In this document: piece after piece, positions 1 through 8,054 of the stretch
Layout: each line of letters opens with the position of its first letter
How positions within the stretch are numbered: position 1 is the stretch's first letter
From: Janibacter anophelis NBRC 107843
Lineage (GTDB): Bacteria > Actinomycetota > Actinomycetes > Actinomycetales > Dermatophilaceae
Assembly (NCBI RefSeq): GCF_001570945.1
Contig: NZ_BCSQ01000042.1
Span: 1 to 32,990 of the forward strand
Direction of reading: 5' to 3'
Length of the DNA stretch: 32,990 bases
Made by a program: the position numbers and the translations under genes
Notes under the pieces: generated by a model
What the model saw: the letters and a program-made list of their open reading frames with translations, nothing else
What the model was told of the DNA's origin: nothing
The model's database searches: none

Positions 1-10
1 CCCCTCCCGC

Positions 11-34
11 GCGCATCCGCCCGGGCAAATGCGC
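11..34. repeat. Palindromic element, family A (copy 1)
   Basis: The arms GCGCAT and ATGCGC enclose the 8-bp palindrome GCCCGGGC, with two unpaired bases (CC opposite AA) between arm and core. Seven more copies of the same design occur in the window: three in cydD, two near 15240-15309 and two near 19843-19918. This copy is in the non-coding stretch before the first gene and may terminate an upstream transcript, but no T-run follows it. Confidence 0.75.
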
Positions 35-66
35 ACTCTCCCTGCGGTCCTCGGGGTGATCGTGGG

Positions 67-98
67 CACAGATCGGCCCGGCCGGCCGCGAATCTGTG
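67..98. terminator. Hairpin with GC-rich centre, possible terminator of an upstream gene
   Basis: CACAGAT (67-73) and ATCTGTG (92-98) are perfect inverted arms around a GC-rich centre that is itself partly palindromic (GGCCGGCC). There is no clear T-tract. The function is inferred from shape only. Confidence 0.35.
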
Positions 99-109
99 GT
101 CATGTAGTG

Positions 110-123
110 GGTCATACTTGACC
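110..123. promoter_or_regulatory. Small inverted repeat upstream of the VWA gene
   Basis: GGTCA-TACT-TGACC is a perfect 5-bp-arm inverted repeat about 40 bp before the ATG at 165. It is one of the few A/T-containing spots in the leader and also holds a -10-like TCATACT. It could be an operator or part of the promoter. The evidence is only its position and symmetry. Confidence 0.3.
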
Positions 124-164
124 GGCCGGTAGCGAAGGTGCGCCGGCGGCGAAGGAGAACGACG

Positions 165-1985
165 ATGAGTGGCGACGGCCGGACCCGGCGACACGACCTG
201 TGGGACGACGACGAGTTCGAGGGCACGACCGACCCCGTGGGGTCATCCGCCGACCCCGAACCCGCCGCCGACCCCGAGCCGGAGACCACCGCCGCGGCCG
301 CACCGGCCGCCGCAGCCGCCACGACGAAGGGGGACGAGTTCCCCTCGCGTCGCGCCCACCGTCAGCAGGCCAAGGACGACCAGCGCAAGAAGCGGCCCGC
401 CTGGCTCGTCCCGGTCGCCGCCGTCGTGGCCCTCGCGCTGTGCGGCGGCGGTGCCTTCGCCGCCCTCGGCGGCGACGACACCGAGACCGCGTGCGGCGGG
501 GAGGCCATCACCGTGGCCGCCACCCCCGAGATCGCCGTGCCGCTCGAGGAGGCCCTGGACAAGGTCAAGGAGGGTGACGAGTGCGCCGAGTTCGAGGTCA
601 GCTCGACCTCGGCCGCCGACGCCGCCCGCAACATCAACGACGGCCAGGCCCCCGACGTGTGGATCCCGGACAGCTCGACATGGATCGACGCGATCGACCC
701 CGACGCGACGAAGGGCCAGTGGCTCCAGGGCCAGTCCATCGCCACCTCCCCCGTCGTCCTGGCCACCGGCGCCGACCAGCAGGGTGAGGTCGCGCAGGTC
801 CAGTCGTGGGGCAACCTGCTCAACACCGAGGGCGGCCTGCGGATGGCCAACCCCGACACCGACACCGCGAGCCGCCTGGCCTTCCACGCCAGCCGGATCG
901 GGCAGCCCGACCGCATCGGCCTCGAGACCGGCGAGCGCCTGATCTTCATGTCGCGCTTCGCCGCGCCCTCGCTCAACAAGCTGCTCGCCGACTACACGGC
1001 CGACCAGAAGAAGACCCAGCCCTTCCCGGCCTCCGAGCAGCAGATCGCCGCGTACAACGAGGACAACCCGGACGTCACCCCCCTTCGCGCCGTGATGCCG
1101 AAGAAGGGGACGCTCTCCCTCGACTACCCGTGGATCATGAACCCCGAGCTGAAGGGGGACGCGCTGGCCATCGCGGACCGCGCCCGCACCGAGCTCGGCA
1201 CCGTCGAGACGCGCGAGGCGCTCACCGAGGCCGGATTCCGCGACTCCAACGGCTCCGGCGGCCCCGAGATCGCCGGGCAGGCACCGGCCGAGCTCACCGA
1301 GCTCGACCCCCTCGACCGCAACGAGCGCCTCGACGCCGTCGACCAGTGGGACAAGATGCGCACCGACATGCGCATGCTCGCCGTCATCGACGCCTCCGGG
1401 TCGATGAAGTGGGACAGCCCGTCCCCGGGCATGACCCGGTGGGAGGTCACCAAGGGCTCGTTGACCAAGGGCGCGGGCATCCTGCCTGACGGCAGCCAGG
1501 TCGGCGCGTGGATCTTCAGCACCGACCAGGCCAAGGGCCGCGACTACCGCGAGCTCTCCCCCGTCACCCGACTCGACGCCAAGGCGGGCTCGGGCACGCA
1601 CCGCGACCGGCTGCGCAGCCTGGTCAAGAACAGCGACCGGTACCTCGGCGGCGACACCGCCCTCTACGACTCGATCTGGGCCGCCCACCAGAAGATGGTC
1701 AAGGAGTACGACCCCGACTACGTCAACTCCATCGTCGTCTTCACCGACGGTGAGAACGACGACCCCAACGGTGGCCTCTCCCTCAACCAGCTGTTGAAGA
1801 AGCTCGACGACGCCTACGACGCGAAGAAGCCGGTGCGCATCATCACCATCGGCATGGGCGAGGCCAACCCGACGGCCCTGCAGAAGATCTCGGACGAGAC
1901 GGGCGGCACGAGCTACATCGCCGAGACGCCCGACGACATCGAGCGCGTCTTCGTCCAGGCCCTGCTGGCCCGCAGCGGGCGCTGA
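165..1985 (+). CDS. Membrane-anchored solute-binding-like/VWA domain protein
   Basis: A 606-residue protein. ATG 165 is preferred over GTG 138 because AAGGAG (152-157) lies 7 nt before it. Residues 1-77 are acidic, then Ala/Pro-rich and finally basic. Residues about 78-101 form one membrane helix, so the rest is outside the cell. Residues about 110-390 resemble a periplasmic-binding-protein fold (AITVAATPEIAVPLEEAL, then DVWIPDSSTWID). A C-terminal von Willebrand A domain has a complete metal site: D409-A-S-G-S and D528 in FTDGEND. Actinobacterial proteins with this pairing are annotated as substrate-binding and VWA domain proteins; their ligand is not established. The gene stands alone, and it need not belong to the ABC importer downstream. 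A CGAAGGGGG copy at 325 encodes part of the flexible linker (TTKGDE). Confidence 0.88.
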   Translation: MSGDGRTRRHDLWDDDEFEGTTDPVGSSADPEPAADPEPETTAAAAPAAAAATTKGDEFPSRRAHRQQAKDDQRKKRPAWLVPVAAVVALALCGGGAFAALGGDDTETACGGEAITVAATPEIAVPLEEALDKVKEGDECAEFEVSSTSAADAARNINDGQAPDVWIPDSSTWIDAIDPDATKGQWLQGQSIATSPVVLATGADQQGEVAQVQSWGNLLNTEGGLRMANPDTDTASRLAFHASRIGQPDRIGLETGERLIFMSRFAAPSLNKLLADYTADQKKTQPFPASEQQIAAYNEDNPDVTPLRAVMPKKGTLSLDYPWIMNPELKGDALAIADRARTELGTVETREALTEAGFRDSNGSGGPEIAGQAPAELTELDPLDRNERLDAVDQWDKMRTDMRMLAVIDASGSMKWDSPSPGMTRWEVTKGSLTKGAGILPDGSQVGAWIFSTDQAKGRDYRELSPVTRLDAKAGSGTHRDRLRSLVKNSDRYLGGDTALYDSIWAAHQKMVKEYDPDYVNSIVVFTDGENDDPNGGLSLNQLLKKLDDAYDAKKPVRIITIGMGEANPTALQKISDETGGTSYIAETPDDIERVFVQALLARSGR

Positions 1986-2025
1986 CGACCCTTCGAGCCG
2001 GTCGCTGCACGACCTCCTCAGGGAT
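1986..2025. repeat. Repeat-like intergenic segment with TTCGAGCCGGTCGC
   Basis: The stretch directly after the VWA stop contains CCCTTCGAGCCGGTCGCTGC followed by ACGACCTCCTCAGG. Its GGTCGC ... (AC)GACC arms can fold imperfectly. It looks like one of the short dispersed palindromes that litter Micrococcales genomes, but there is only one copy of this exact form here, so family membership is inference. Confidence 0.35.
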
Positions 2026-2063
2026 CGTCGTGGGACCGCGCTGACGGTCACGACTGGGTCAAA

Positions 2064-2094
2064 CTCGGGCGGCGCTCCTCCCCTCGCCGCCGAG
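2064..2094. terminator. GC-rich hairpin before the ABC importer operon
   Basis: CTCGGGCGGCG pairs with CGCCGCCGAG, leaving one bulged G and a 10-nt loop. It lies between the VWA gene and the amino-acid importer, so it could end the former transcript. No T-run follows. Confidence 0.4.
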
Positions 2095-2159
2095 GCGGTG
2101 GCACGATGACCCGCACCGGGCACGCATCCAGTGCCCCATCGTGCATCTGGAGGATGACC

Positions 2160-3050
2160 ATGCGCCGTGCCCACGTCGCTCTCTTCGCCTGCCTCGCCCT
2201 CGGGACGAGCGCCCTGACCGCGTGCGGTTCCGACTCGCTCGACACCGGCGGAGGCTCCAGCGACTCGCCCACGGAGGCCGCCGAGGTCACCGTCGACGAG
2301 GAGGTCGCCGCGCTCGTCCCCGAGGAGATCAAGAGCAAGGGCACGCTGAGCGTGGGCTCCGACGCCTCCTACGCCCCCAACGAGTTCCTCGGTGACGACG
2401 GCAAGACCGTCGAGGGCATGGACGTCGACCTCTTCAACGCGGCCGCCGCCAAGATGGGCCTGAAGACCGAGTGGAACAACGCCCCCTTCGACGGGCTCAT
2501 CCTCGGGGTCGACTCCGCGAAGTACGACGTGGCCGTCAGCTCGTTCACCATCAACGACGAGCGCAAGAAGTCGGTCAACATGATCAGCTACTTCAACGCC
2601 GGCACGCAGTGGGTCACGACCAAGGGCAACCCGGACAAGGTCGACCCCAAGGACCCTTGCGGCAAGACGATCGGCGTGCAGAAGGGCACCGTCCAGCTCG
2701 ACGAGCTCAACGCGCTGAACAAGGAGTGCGACGAGAAGATCAAGCTCGTCGTCGAGCAGGAGCAGTCCAAGGTCACCGCGAGCCTCGTCTCCGGCAAGAC
2801 CGAGGCCATGGCCGCCGACTCCCCGATCAGCCTCTACGCCGTCAAGCAGCAGAGCGAGGAGCTCGAGGCCCTCGGCGAGACCTACGACTCCGCCCCCTAC
2901 GGCATCGTCATCCCCAAGGACCAGACGGAGTTCGGCGAGGCCATCGCCGCCGCCTTCAAGAGCATGAAGGAGGACGGCTCCTACGACGCCATCCTCAAGA
3001 ACTGGGGCAACGAGACCGGCGGCATCGACGACTTCGCCGTCAACCCCTGA
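2160..3050 (+). CDS. Amino-acid ABC transporter substrate-binding lipoprotein (family 3)
   Basis: A 296-residue extracellular solute-binding protein of the polar amino-acid (family 3) type. ATG 2160 is chosen because CTGGAGG (2147-2153) sits 6 nt upstream; ATG 2154 overlaps that site. Residues 1-22 are a lipoprotein signal with lipobox L-T-A-C22, so the mature protein is lipid-anchored outside the membrane. The family-3 landmarks are [16 protein letters not shown], then [16 protein letters not shown], the later [20 protein letters not shown], and the C-terminal [12 protein letters not shown]. The gene is the first of a three-gene operon with the permease and ATPase; its TGA overlaps the permease ATG (ATGA). 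The substrate is probably a polar amino acid, not resolvable further from sequence. Confidence 0.93.
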   Translation: MRRAHVALFACLALGTSALTACGSDSLDTGGGSSDSPTEAAEVTVDEEVAALVPEEIKSKGTLSVGSDASYAPNEFLGDDGKTVEGMDVDLFNAAAAKMGLKTEWNNAPFDGLILGVDSAKYDVAVSSFTINDERKKSVNMISYFNAGTQWVTTKGNPDKVDPKDPCGKTIGVQKGTVQLDELNALNKECDEKIKLVVEQEQSKVTASLVSGKTEAMAADSPISLYAVKQQSEELEALGETYDSAPYGIVIPKDQTEFGEAIAAAFKSMKEDGSYDAILKNWGNETGGIDDFAVNP

Positions 3051-4059
3051 TGACCTCCGACCAGGCCGCGGCGGTCCCCCCTTCGTCCGACGAAGGGGGG
3101 ACCGCCCCCGGTCTCGACACCGGCCCGATCGACGCCGTCCCCGTGCGCCACCCGGGACGGTGGGTCGCGCTGGCGGTCATCGCGGTGATCTTCGCGATGA
3201 TCATCTCCAGCTTCGTCACCAACCCGCGGTGGGACTGGCCCTTCGCCTTCCAGGTGATAAACTACAGCCCCGTCCTCGAGGGTCTGCTCAAGGGCACGAT
3301 CATCGCGACGATCGGCTCGATGATCATCGGCGTGAGCCTCGGTGTCGTCATCGGTGTCATGCGGCTGTCGGACAACCCGGTCCTGAAGTTCGTCGGGTTC
3401 CTCTACACGTGGTTCTTCCGCGGGATCCCGCGGCTGGTGCTCGTCGTGCTCTTCGGCACCGGCATCGGCTACCTGTACCCGAAGTTCGACATCGGGCCCT
3501 TCCCCTTCAGCCAGCAGCTCGCCGGCTGGCTCGGCCTGAGCAGCGACCTGACGCTGTTCACCTTCGACGTCAACCAGATCAGCAGCACACTCATCTGGGG
3601 CATCATCGCCATGGGCCTGTCGGAGGCCGCGTACATGGCCGAGATCGCCCGCGCCGGCATCATGTCGGTCGACGAGGGCCAGCGCGAGGCCGCGGCGGCC
3701 CTGGGCATGAAGCCGAGCCTGTCGATGCGCCGGGTCATCCTGCCGCAGGCGATGCGCGTCATCATCCCGCCGACCGGCAACGAGACGATCGCGATGCTCA
3801 AGGACACCTCGCTGCTCATGGCGCTGCCGCTGAGCACCGAGCTGTTCTTCCAGGCGCAGGCCATCGGCAACCGGACGCTGAAGATCATGCCCACCCTCAT
3901 GGCCGCGTGCCTCTGGTACCTCGTCATCACGTCGGTGCTCATGGTCGGGCAGTACTTCCTCGAGCGGCACTTCGGACGCGGCTACGGCAACACGTCCACG
4001 CAGACCAAGGCGGACACGACCAGGACCCGTCTCATGGGCCTGACGATCGGAGGCGGCAA

Positions 4060-4063
<4 letters not shown>
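3050..4063 (+). CDS. Amino-acid ABC transporter permease
   Basis: A 337-residue inner-membrane permease of the His/Glu/Gln/Arg/opine type. Residues 1-35 are a cytoplasmic tail and the rest is hydrophobic, with several membrane helices from about residue 41. The ATPase-docking EAA loop is visible ([14 protein letters not shown], then [16 protein letters not shown]). It probably works as a homodimer, since only one permease is encoded. Start and stop both overlap neighbours: ATGA with the binding protein and GTGA with the ATPase. Odd point: codons 7-19 ([13 protein letters not shown] region) are encoded by a near-perfect 37-bp DNA palindrome (3070-3106) built from CGAAGGGGGG repeats, which looks like an in-frame insertion into the unstructured tail. 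Confidence 0.93.
3070..3106. repeat. 37-bp palindrome of CGAAGGGGGG type inside the permease gene
   Basis: The 18-bp arms 3070-3087 and 3089-3106 are perfect reverse complements around the single base 3088. The arms contain CCCCCCTTCGTC and GACGAAGGGGGG. The element is fully coding, keeps the frame, and encodes a Pro/Ser/Asp/Gly tail segment. In RNA it would make a very stable stem about 20 nt after the start codon, which could damp permease translation. Confidence 0.85.
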
Positions 4064-4866
<803 letters not shown>

Positions 4867-4874
4867 GTGACGGT

Positions 4875-4915
4875 CTCCCCCCTTCGTCGTGGGTGCGAGG
4901 ACGGCGAAGGGGGAG
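4875..4915. terminator. CCCCCTTCG/CGAAGGGGG hairpin after the importer operon
   Basis: CTCCCCCCTTCGTCG (4875-4889) and CGGCGAAGGGGGAG (4902-4915) are inverted arms with one extra C on the left, around a short loop. Together with its position just after the ATPase stop this suggests a terminator or mRNA-end hairpin. It is built from the window-wide CGAAGGGGG motif. Confidence 0.6.
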
Positions 4916-4930
4916 GCGTAAGGTGACGCG

Positions 4931-6205
4931 GTGCGTCGCCTCCGGGGCCTGCTGGCCGACACCCGCCCCCTCAAGGTGCCGGCGTACCGTCGCCTCTTCA
5001 CCGCCCAGATCGTCACGGTCATCGGGGCGCAGCTGACCGTCGTCACCGTCCCGGCGCAGATCTACTCGATGACCGGGTCGAGCGCCTACGTCGGACTGAC
5101 TGGGCTCTTCGGGCTCGTGCCGCTCGTGATCTTCGGGCTCTACGGCGGGTCGCTCGCCGACCACTTCGACCGGCGACGGCTGCTGACCTTCACCACGTGG
5201 GGCCTGATCCTCACCTCCGCGGCGTTCTGGGTACAGGCGGCCCTGGGCAACACCAATGTCTGGCTGCTGCTCGGCATCTTCTCCCTGCAGCAGGCCTTCT
5301 TCGGCGTCAACCAGCCCACCCGCTCGGCGGTGCTCCCGCGGATCCTGCCGGCCGAGCTGCTGCCGGCGGCCAACACGCTCAACATGACGGTCTTCACCGG
5401 TGGGGCGATCGCCGGACCGCTCGTCGGCGGCGCACTGATCCCCGTGCTCGGGTTCTCGTGGCTCTACCTCGTCGACACGATCTTCCTCTTCGCCACCCTC
5501 GCAGCGGTCATCTCCCTGCCCCCGCTGCCGGTCGAGGTGGTCGCCGGGTCCTCCCCCGGCATCCGCTCCGTCATCGACGGCTTCGTCTACCTCGGGACGC
5601 AGCCGGTGCTGCTCATGTCCTTCGTCGTCGACCTCATCGCGATGGTCTTCGGCATGCCGCGTGCACTCATCCCCGAGATGGCGCACGTGGACTTCGGCGG
5701 CCCCGACGAAGGGGGTCTGGCGTTCGCTCTGCTCTTCGCGGCCATGCCCATCGGCGCCTTCCTCGGCGGCGTCATGTCGGGGTGGGTGTCGCGGGTCGAA
5801 CGCCAGGGGCTGGCGGTCACCGTCGCGATCCTCGTCTGGGGCGCGGCGATCATCGGGTTCGGCGTCGCGGTGGCCCTCGCCGACGGGCTGCTCGTGCCGT
5901 GGCTGGCGATCGCGTGCGTGTTCTTCGCGATCGGCGGTGCGGCCGACACGGCATCCGCGGCCTTCCGCTCGACGATGCTGCAGACCGCGGCGACCGACGC
6001 GATGCGGGGTCGGCTGCAGGGGGTCTTCATCGTCGTCGTCGCCGGCGGGCCGCGTGTCGCGGACGTGCTGCACGGGCTCGTCGCCGGGCAGGTCGGCACG
6101 GCCGCCGCGACCATCGGCGGTGGCGTGCTCGTCATCATCGGCACGCTCGTCGCGACGGCGTGGGTGCCGGCGCTGGTGCGGTACCGGGTGCCGCGGGCGG
6201 GCTGA
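4931..6205 (+). CDS. MFS transporter (MFS_3/EntS-like)
   Basis: A 424-residue integral membrane protein with about 12 hydrophobic segments. N-terminal FTAQIVTVIGAQLTVVTVPA and the loop GGSLADHFDRRRLL (an MFS motif-A-like Gly/Asp/Arg loop between helices 2 and 3) place it in the MFS. Its helices resemble the enterobactin-exporter-type MFS_3 group, which exports small molecules by proton exchange; the substrate is unknown. GTG 4931 is the most upstream start that keeps the basic N-tail (MRRLRGLLADTRPLKVPAYR); GGGAGG lies about 14 nt away, so the start is not certain. A CGAAGGGGG copy at 5707 encodes PDEGG in a loop. It is not overlapped with neighbours and is probably its own unit. Confidence 0.88.
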   Translation: MRRLRGLLADTRPLKVPAYRRLFTAQIVTVIGAQLTVVTVPAQIYSMTGSSAYVGLTGLFGLVPLVIFGLYGGSLADHFDRRRLLTFTTWGLILTSAAFWVQAALGNTNVWLLLGIFSLQQAFFGVNQPTRSAVLPRILPAELLPAANTLNMTVFTGGAIAGPLVGGALIPVLGFSWLYLVDTIFLFATLAAVISLPPLPVEVVAGSSPGIRSVIDGFVYLGTQPVLLMSFVVDLIAMVFGMPRALIPEMAHVDFGGPDEGGLAFALLFAAMPIGAFLGGVMSGWVSRVERQGLAVTVAILVWGAAIIGFGVAVALADGLLVPWLAIACVFFAIGGAADTASAAFRSTMLQTAATDAMRGRLQGVFIVVVAGGPRVADVLHGLVAGQVGTAAATIGGGVLVIIGTLVATAWVPALVRYRVPRAG

Positions 6206-6247
6206 CCATTCGCTGACCTCCTCTTCATACACGGATCACGAAGGGGG

Positions 6248-6277
6248 ACAGCGGGGTTCACGTCAACGCCCCGCTGT
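6248..6277. terminator. 9-bp hairpin between the MFS gene and phoD
   Basis: ACAGCGGGG (6248-6256) and CCCCGCTGT (6269-6277) are perfect inverted arms with a 12-nt loop. They could terminate the MFS transcript or, since they lie in the phoD leader and overlap its direct repeats, take part in phoD control. No T-run follows. Confidence 0.45.
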
Positions 6278-6289
6278 GGTTCACGTCAC
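6256..6289 (+). promoter_or_regulatory. PHO-box-like direct repeat upstream of phoD
   Basis: GTTCACGTCAA starts at 6256 and GTTCACGTCAC at 6279, so ten of eleven bases repeat in the same orientation 23 bp apart. PhoP-binding PHO boxes of streptomycetes are direct repeats of 11-nt units beginning with GTTCAC-like sequence, and phoD genes are classic PhoP targets. The 23-bp rather than 22-bp spacing is a blemish. The second unit lies only about 18 bp before the phoD ATG. Confidence 0.5.
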
Positions 6290-6306
6290 CGCGGGAGGGT
6301 GCACCC

Positions 6307-7890
6307 ATGACCCTCTCTCGTCGCCACGTCATCGCCGGCGGACTCGCCGCCGGCACCATCGCCTCGACCTCCGCGGTTGCGTCCGCCTCCCCCGCCACCT
6401 CCCTGCTCATCGCCACGGGACCGCTGCGGGTCTCCCCCTTCGCCCTCGGTGTCGCCTCCGGTGACCCCACCCCCACCGGGGTCGTCCTGTGGACCCGACT
6501 GGCCATCGAGCCGCTCGCCGATGACGGCCGCGGCGGCATGGACGCCCGCGACCGGCAGGTGCAGTGGCAGATCGCCGACAACCCGCAGATGCACCGACCC
6601 GTCGACCGCGGCACCGTGACCGCCCGCGCCGCCGACGCCCACTCCGTCCACGTCGAGGTCGACGGGCTGCGCCCCGGCCGCGAGTACTGGTACCGCTTCC
6701 GCATCGACGGGCACCTCAGCCCGATCGGCCGCACCCGCACCTCCCCCGCGCCGCACGAGATGCCGTCCGCGCTCGCGATGTCCTTCGCGAGCTGCTCCAA
6801 CTGGGAGGCTGGGTTCTTCACCGCCTACCGCTACCTCGCCGACGACCAGCCCGACCTGGTGCTGCACCTCGGCGACTACCAGTACGAGGGCAAGGGCAAG
6901 GCGGCGGCGGTGCGCACCCACGCCGGGGACGAGACGGTCACCCTCGCGGGCTACCGCCTGCGGCACTCGCAGTACAAGACCGACCCCGACCTGCAGCTCG
7001 CCCACGCGATCGCGCCGTGGCTCGTCGTGTGGGACGACCACGAGGTCGACAACAACTGGGCCGCGGGCGTCCCGCAGGACCTCAAGGCGCCGGAGTGGAA
7101 TGACACCCCCGAGCGCTTCCTCGCCCGCCGGGCCAACGCCTTCCGCTCGTACTACGAGAACATGCCGCTGCGCCGCTCCTCGATCCCCAACGGCCCGGAC
7201 ATGCGGATCTTCCGCCGCCTCGGCTGGGGTCGCCTCGCGAACTTCCACATGCTCGACACCCGCCAGTACCGCGACGACCAGGCCTGCGGCGACGGCTGGG
7301 ACACCAACTGCGGCGAGGCGCTCGACCCGAGCCGCACGATCACCGGCGCAGAGCAGGAGGCGTGGCTGCGCGACGGCTTCGAGCGCAGCCGGGCGCGCTG
7401 GGACTTCCTCGGCCAGCAGGTCTTCTTCACCACCCGCGACGGCAAGCAGCCGGTCGAGGAGCTGCACACGAGCAATGACTCGTGGGACGGCTACGCGGGC
7501 TCGCGCGACCGGGTGACCCGGGCCTGGCAGGACGCCGGCGTGCGCAACCCCGTCGTGCTCACCGGCGACGTCCACAAGCACTGGGCCGCCGACATCAAGA
7601 CCGACTACGCAGACCCCGACAGCCAGGTCATCGGCACCGAGCTCGTCACGACGTCGATCACCTCCGGCGGCGACGGCGACGCGGCCTGGTCCGACCCGAT
7701 CATGGCGTGGAACCCGCACCTGAAGTACTCCGCCAACCAGCGCGGGTACGTGCGCACGACGGTCACGCCCGACGGGCTGCGCGCCGACTTCCGCTCGCTC
7801 GACCGGGTGACCACGCGCGGCTCGGCCATCCGCACCGCGGCCAGCTTCGAGGTCGAGGACGGCCAGCGGGGGCTGCAGCGCGTGGGGTGA
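6307..7890 (+). CDS. phoD: Alkaline phosphatase D (PhoD), Tat-exported
   Basis: A 527-residue secreted phosphodiesterase/phosphomonoesterase that releases phosphate outside the cell. The N-terminus carries a Tat signal: S-R-R-H-V-I-A-G-G at residues 4-12, a hydrophobic stretch and A-S-A processing site. An N-terminal beta domain (VASGDPTPTGVVLWTRL) precedes the metallophosphatase core. Metal and active-site motifs: FASCSNW near residue 159, LHLGDYQYE, WDDHEVDNNW and LTGDVHKHW. Length is normal for PhoD. GGGAGG lies about 8 nt before the ATG. It is a single-gene unit ending in a strong hairpin. The upstream GTTCAC direct repeats suggest phosphate-starvation control. Confidence 0.93.
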   Translation: MTLSRRHVIAGGLAAGTIASTSAVASASPATSLLIATGPLRVSPFALGVASGDPTPTGVVLWTRLAIEPLADDGRGGMDARDRQVQWQIADNPQMHRPVDRGTVTARAADAHSVHVEVDGLRPGREYWYRFRIDGHLSPIGRTRTSPAPHEMPSALAMSFASCSNWEAGFFTAYRYLADDQPDLVLHLGDYQYEGKGKAAAVRTHAGDETVTLAGYRLRHSQYKTDPDLQLAHAIAPWLVVWDDHEVDNNWAAGVPQDLKAPEWNDTPERFLARRANAFRSYYENMPLRRSSIPNGPDMRIFRRLGWGRLANFHMLDTRQYRDDQACGDGWDTNCGEALDPSRTITGAEQEAWLRDGFERSRARWDFLGQQVFFTTRDGKQPVEELHTSNDSWDGYAGSRDRVTRAWQDAGVRNPVVLTGDVHKHWAADIKTDYADPDSQVIGTELVTTSITSGGDGDAAWSDPIMAWNPHLKYSANQRGYVRTTVTPDGLRADFRSLDRVTTRGSAIRTAASFEVEDGQRGLQRVG

Positions 7891-7900
7891 CCCGCGAGGA

Positions 7901-7951
7901 GGACGAAGGGAGGCCCCGCCGCAGATCACGCGGCGGGGCCTCCCTTCGTCC
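7901..7951. terminator. 22-bp perfect stem terminator after phoD
   Basis: Positions 7901-7922 and 7930-7951 are perfect reverse complements over 22 bp with a 7-nt loop (AGATCAC). The outer ends of the stem are GGACGAAGGGAGG and CCTCCCTTCGTCC, so this terminator is also built around the CGAAGGG motif. It separates phoD from the cyd operon. Confidence 0.85.
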
Positions 7952-7958
7952 GTCCGCA

Positions 7959-7989
7959 GGTCTCGAGGCTCCTCCGTCGCACCTCGACC
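7959..7989. repeat. Dispersed imperfect palindrome, family B (copy 1)
   Basis: GGTCTCGAGGCTCCTCCGTC and the following GCACCTCGACC form an imperfect hairpin with outer arms GGTC-CGAGG and CCTCGACC. The same sequence with one change lies inside cydB (9645-9676) and a shortened one inside cydD (10947-10976). This intergenic copy, just upstream of the cydA promoter region, may represent the uninserted form. Confidence 0.75.
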
Positions 7990-8015
7990 AACGGGGTGCA
8001 GACGGGGTGTAGCAT

Positions 8016-8046
8016 CTACGACGTTACGTAGTACTAGTCGTCGTAG
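8016..8046 (+). promoter_or_regulatory. cydA leader with overlapping inverted repeats
   Basis: This unusually A/T-rich spot contains CTACG (8016-8020) that can pair with CGTAG (8027-8031). The longer CTACGACG (8016-8023) can pair with CGTCGTAG (8039-8046). ACTAGT (8033-8038) is also a palindrome. The second pairing reaches the edge of the Shine-Dalgarno run TAGGAGA before ATG 8055. The site could be a DNA operator for redox control of the oxidase or a pair of competing leader hairpins. It does not match the Rex consensus (TTGTGAA-N8-TTCACAA). Confidence 0.45.
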
Positions 8047-8054
8047 GAGACGCG

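Noticed and set aside
243-2174. Long minus-strand frame opposite the VWA gene
   Set aside because: Gly/Val/Asp-rich antisense translation with no start-site support; the plus strand carries recognisable domains.
7912-8046. Rex operator before cydA
   Set aside because: No TTGTGAA-N8-TTCACAA-like sequence was found; the inverted repeats present have a different sequence.
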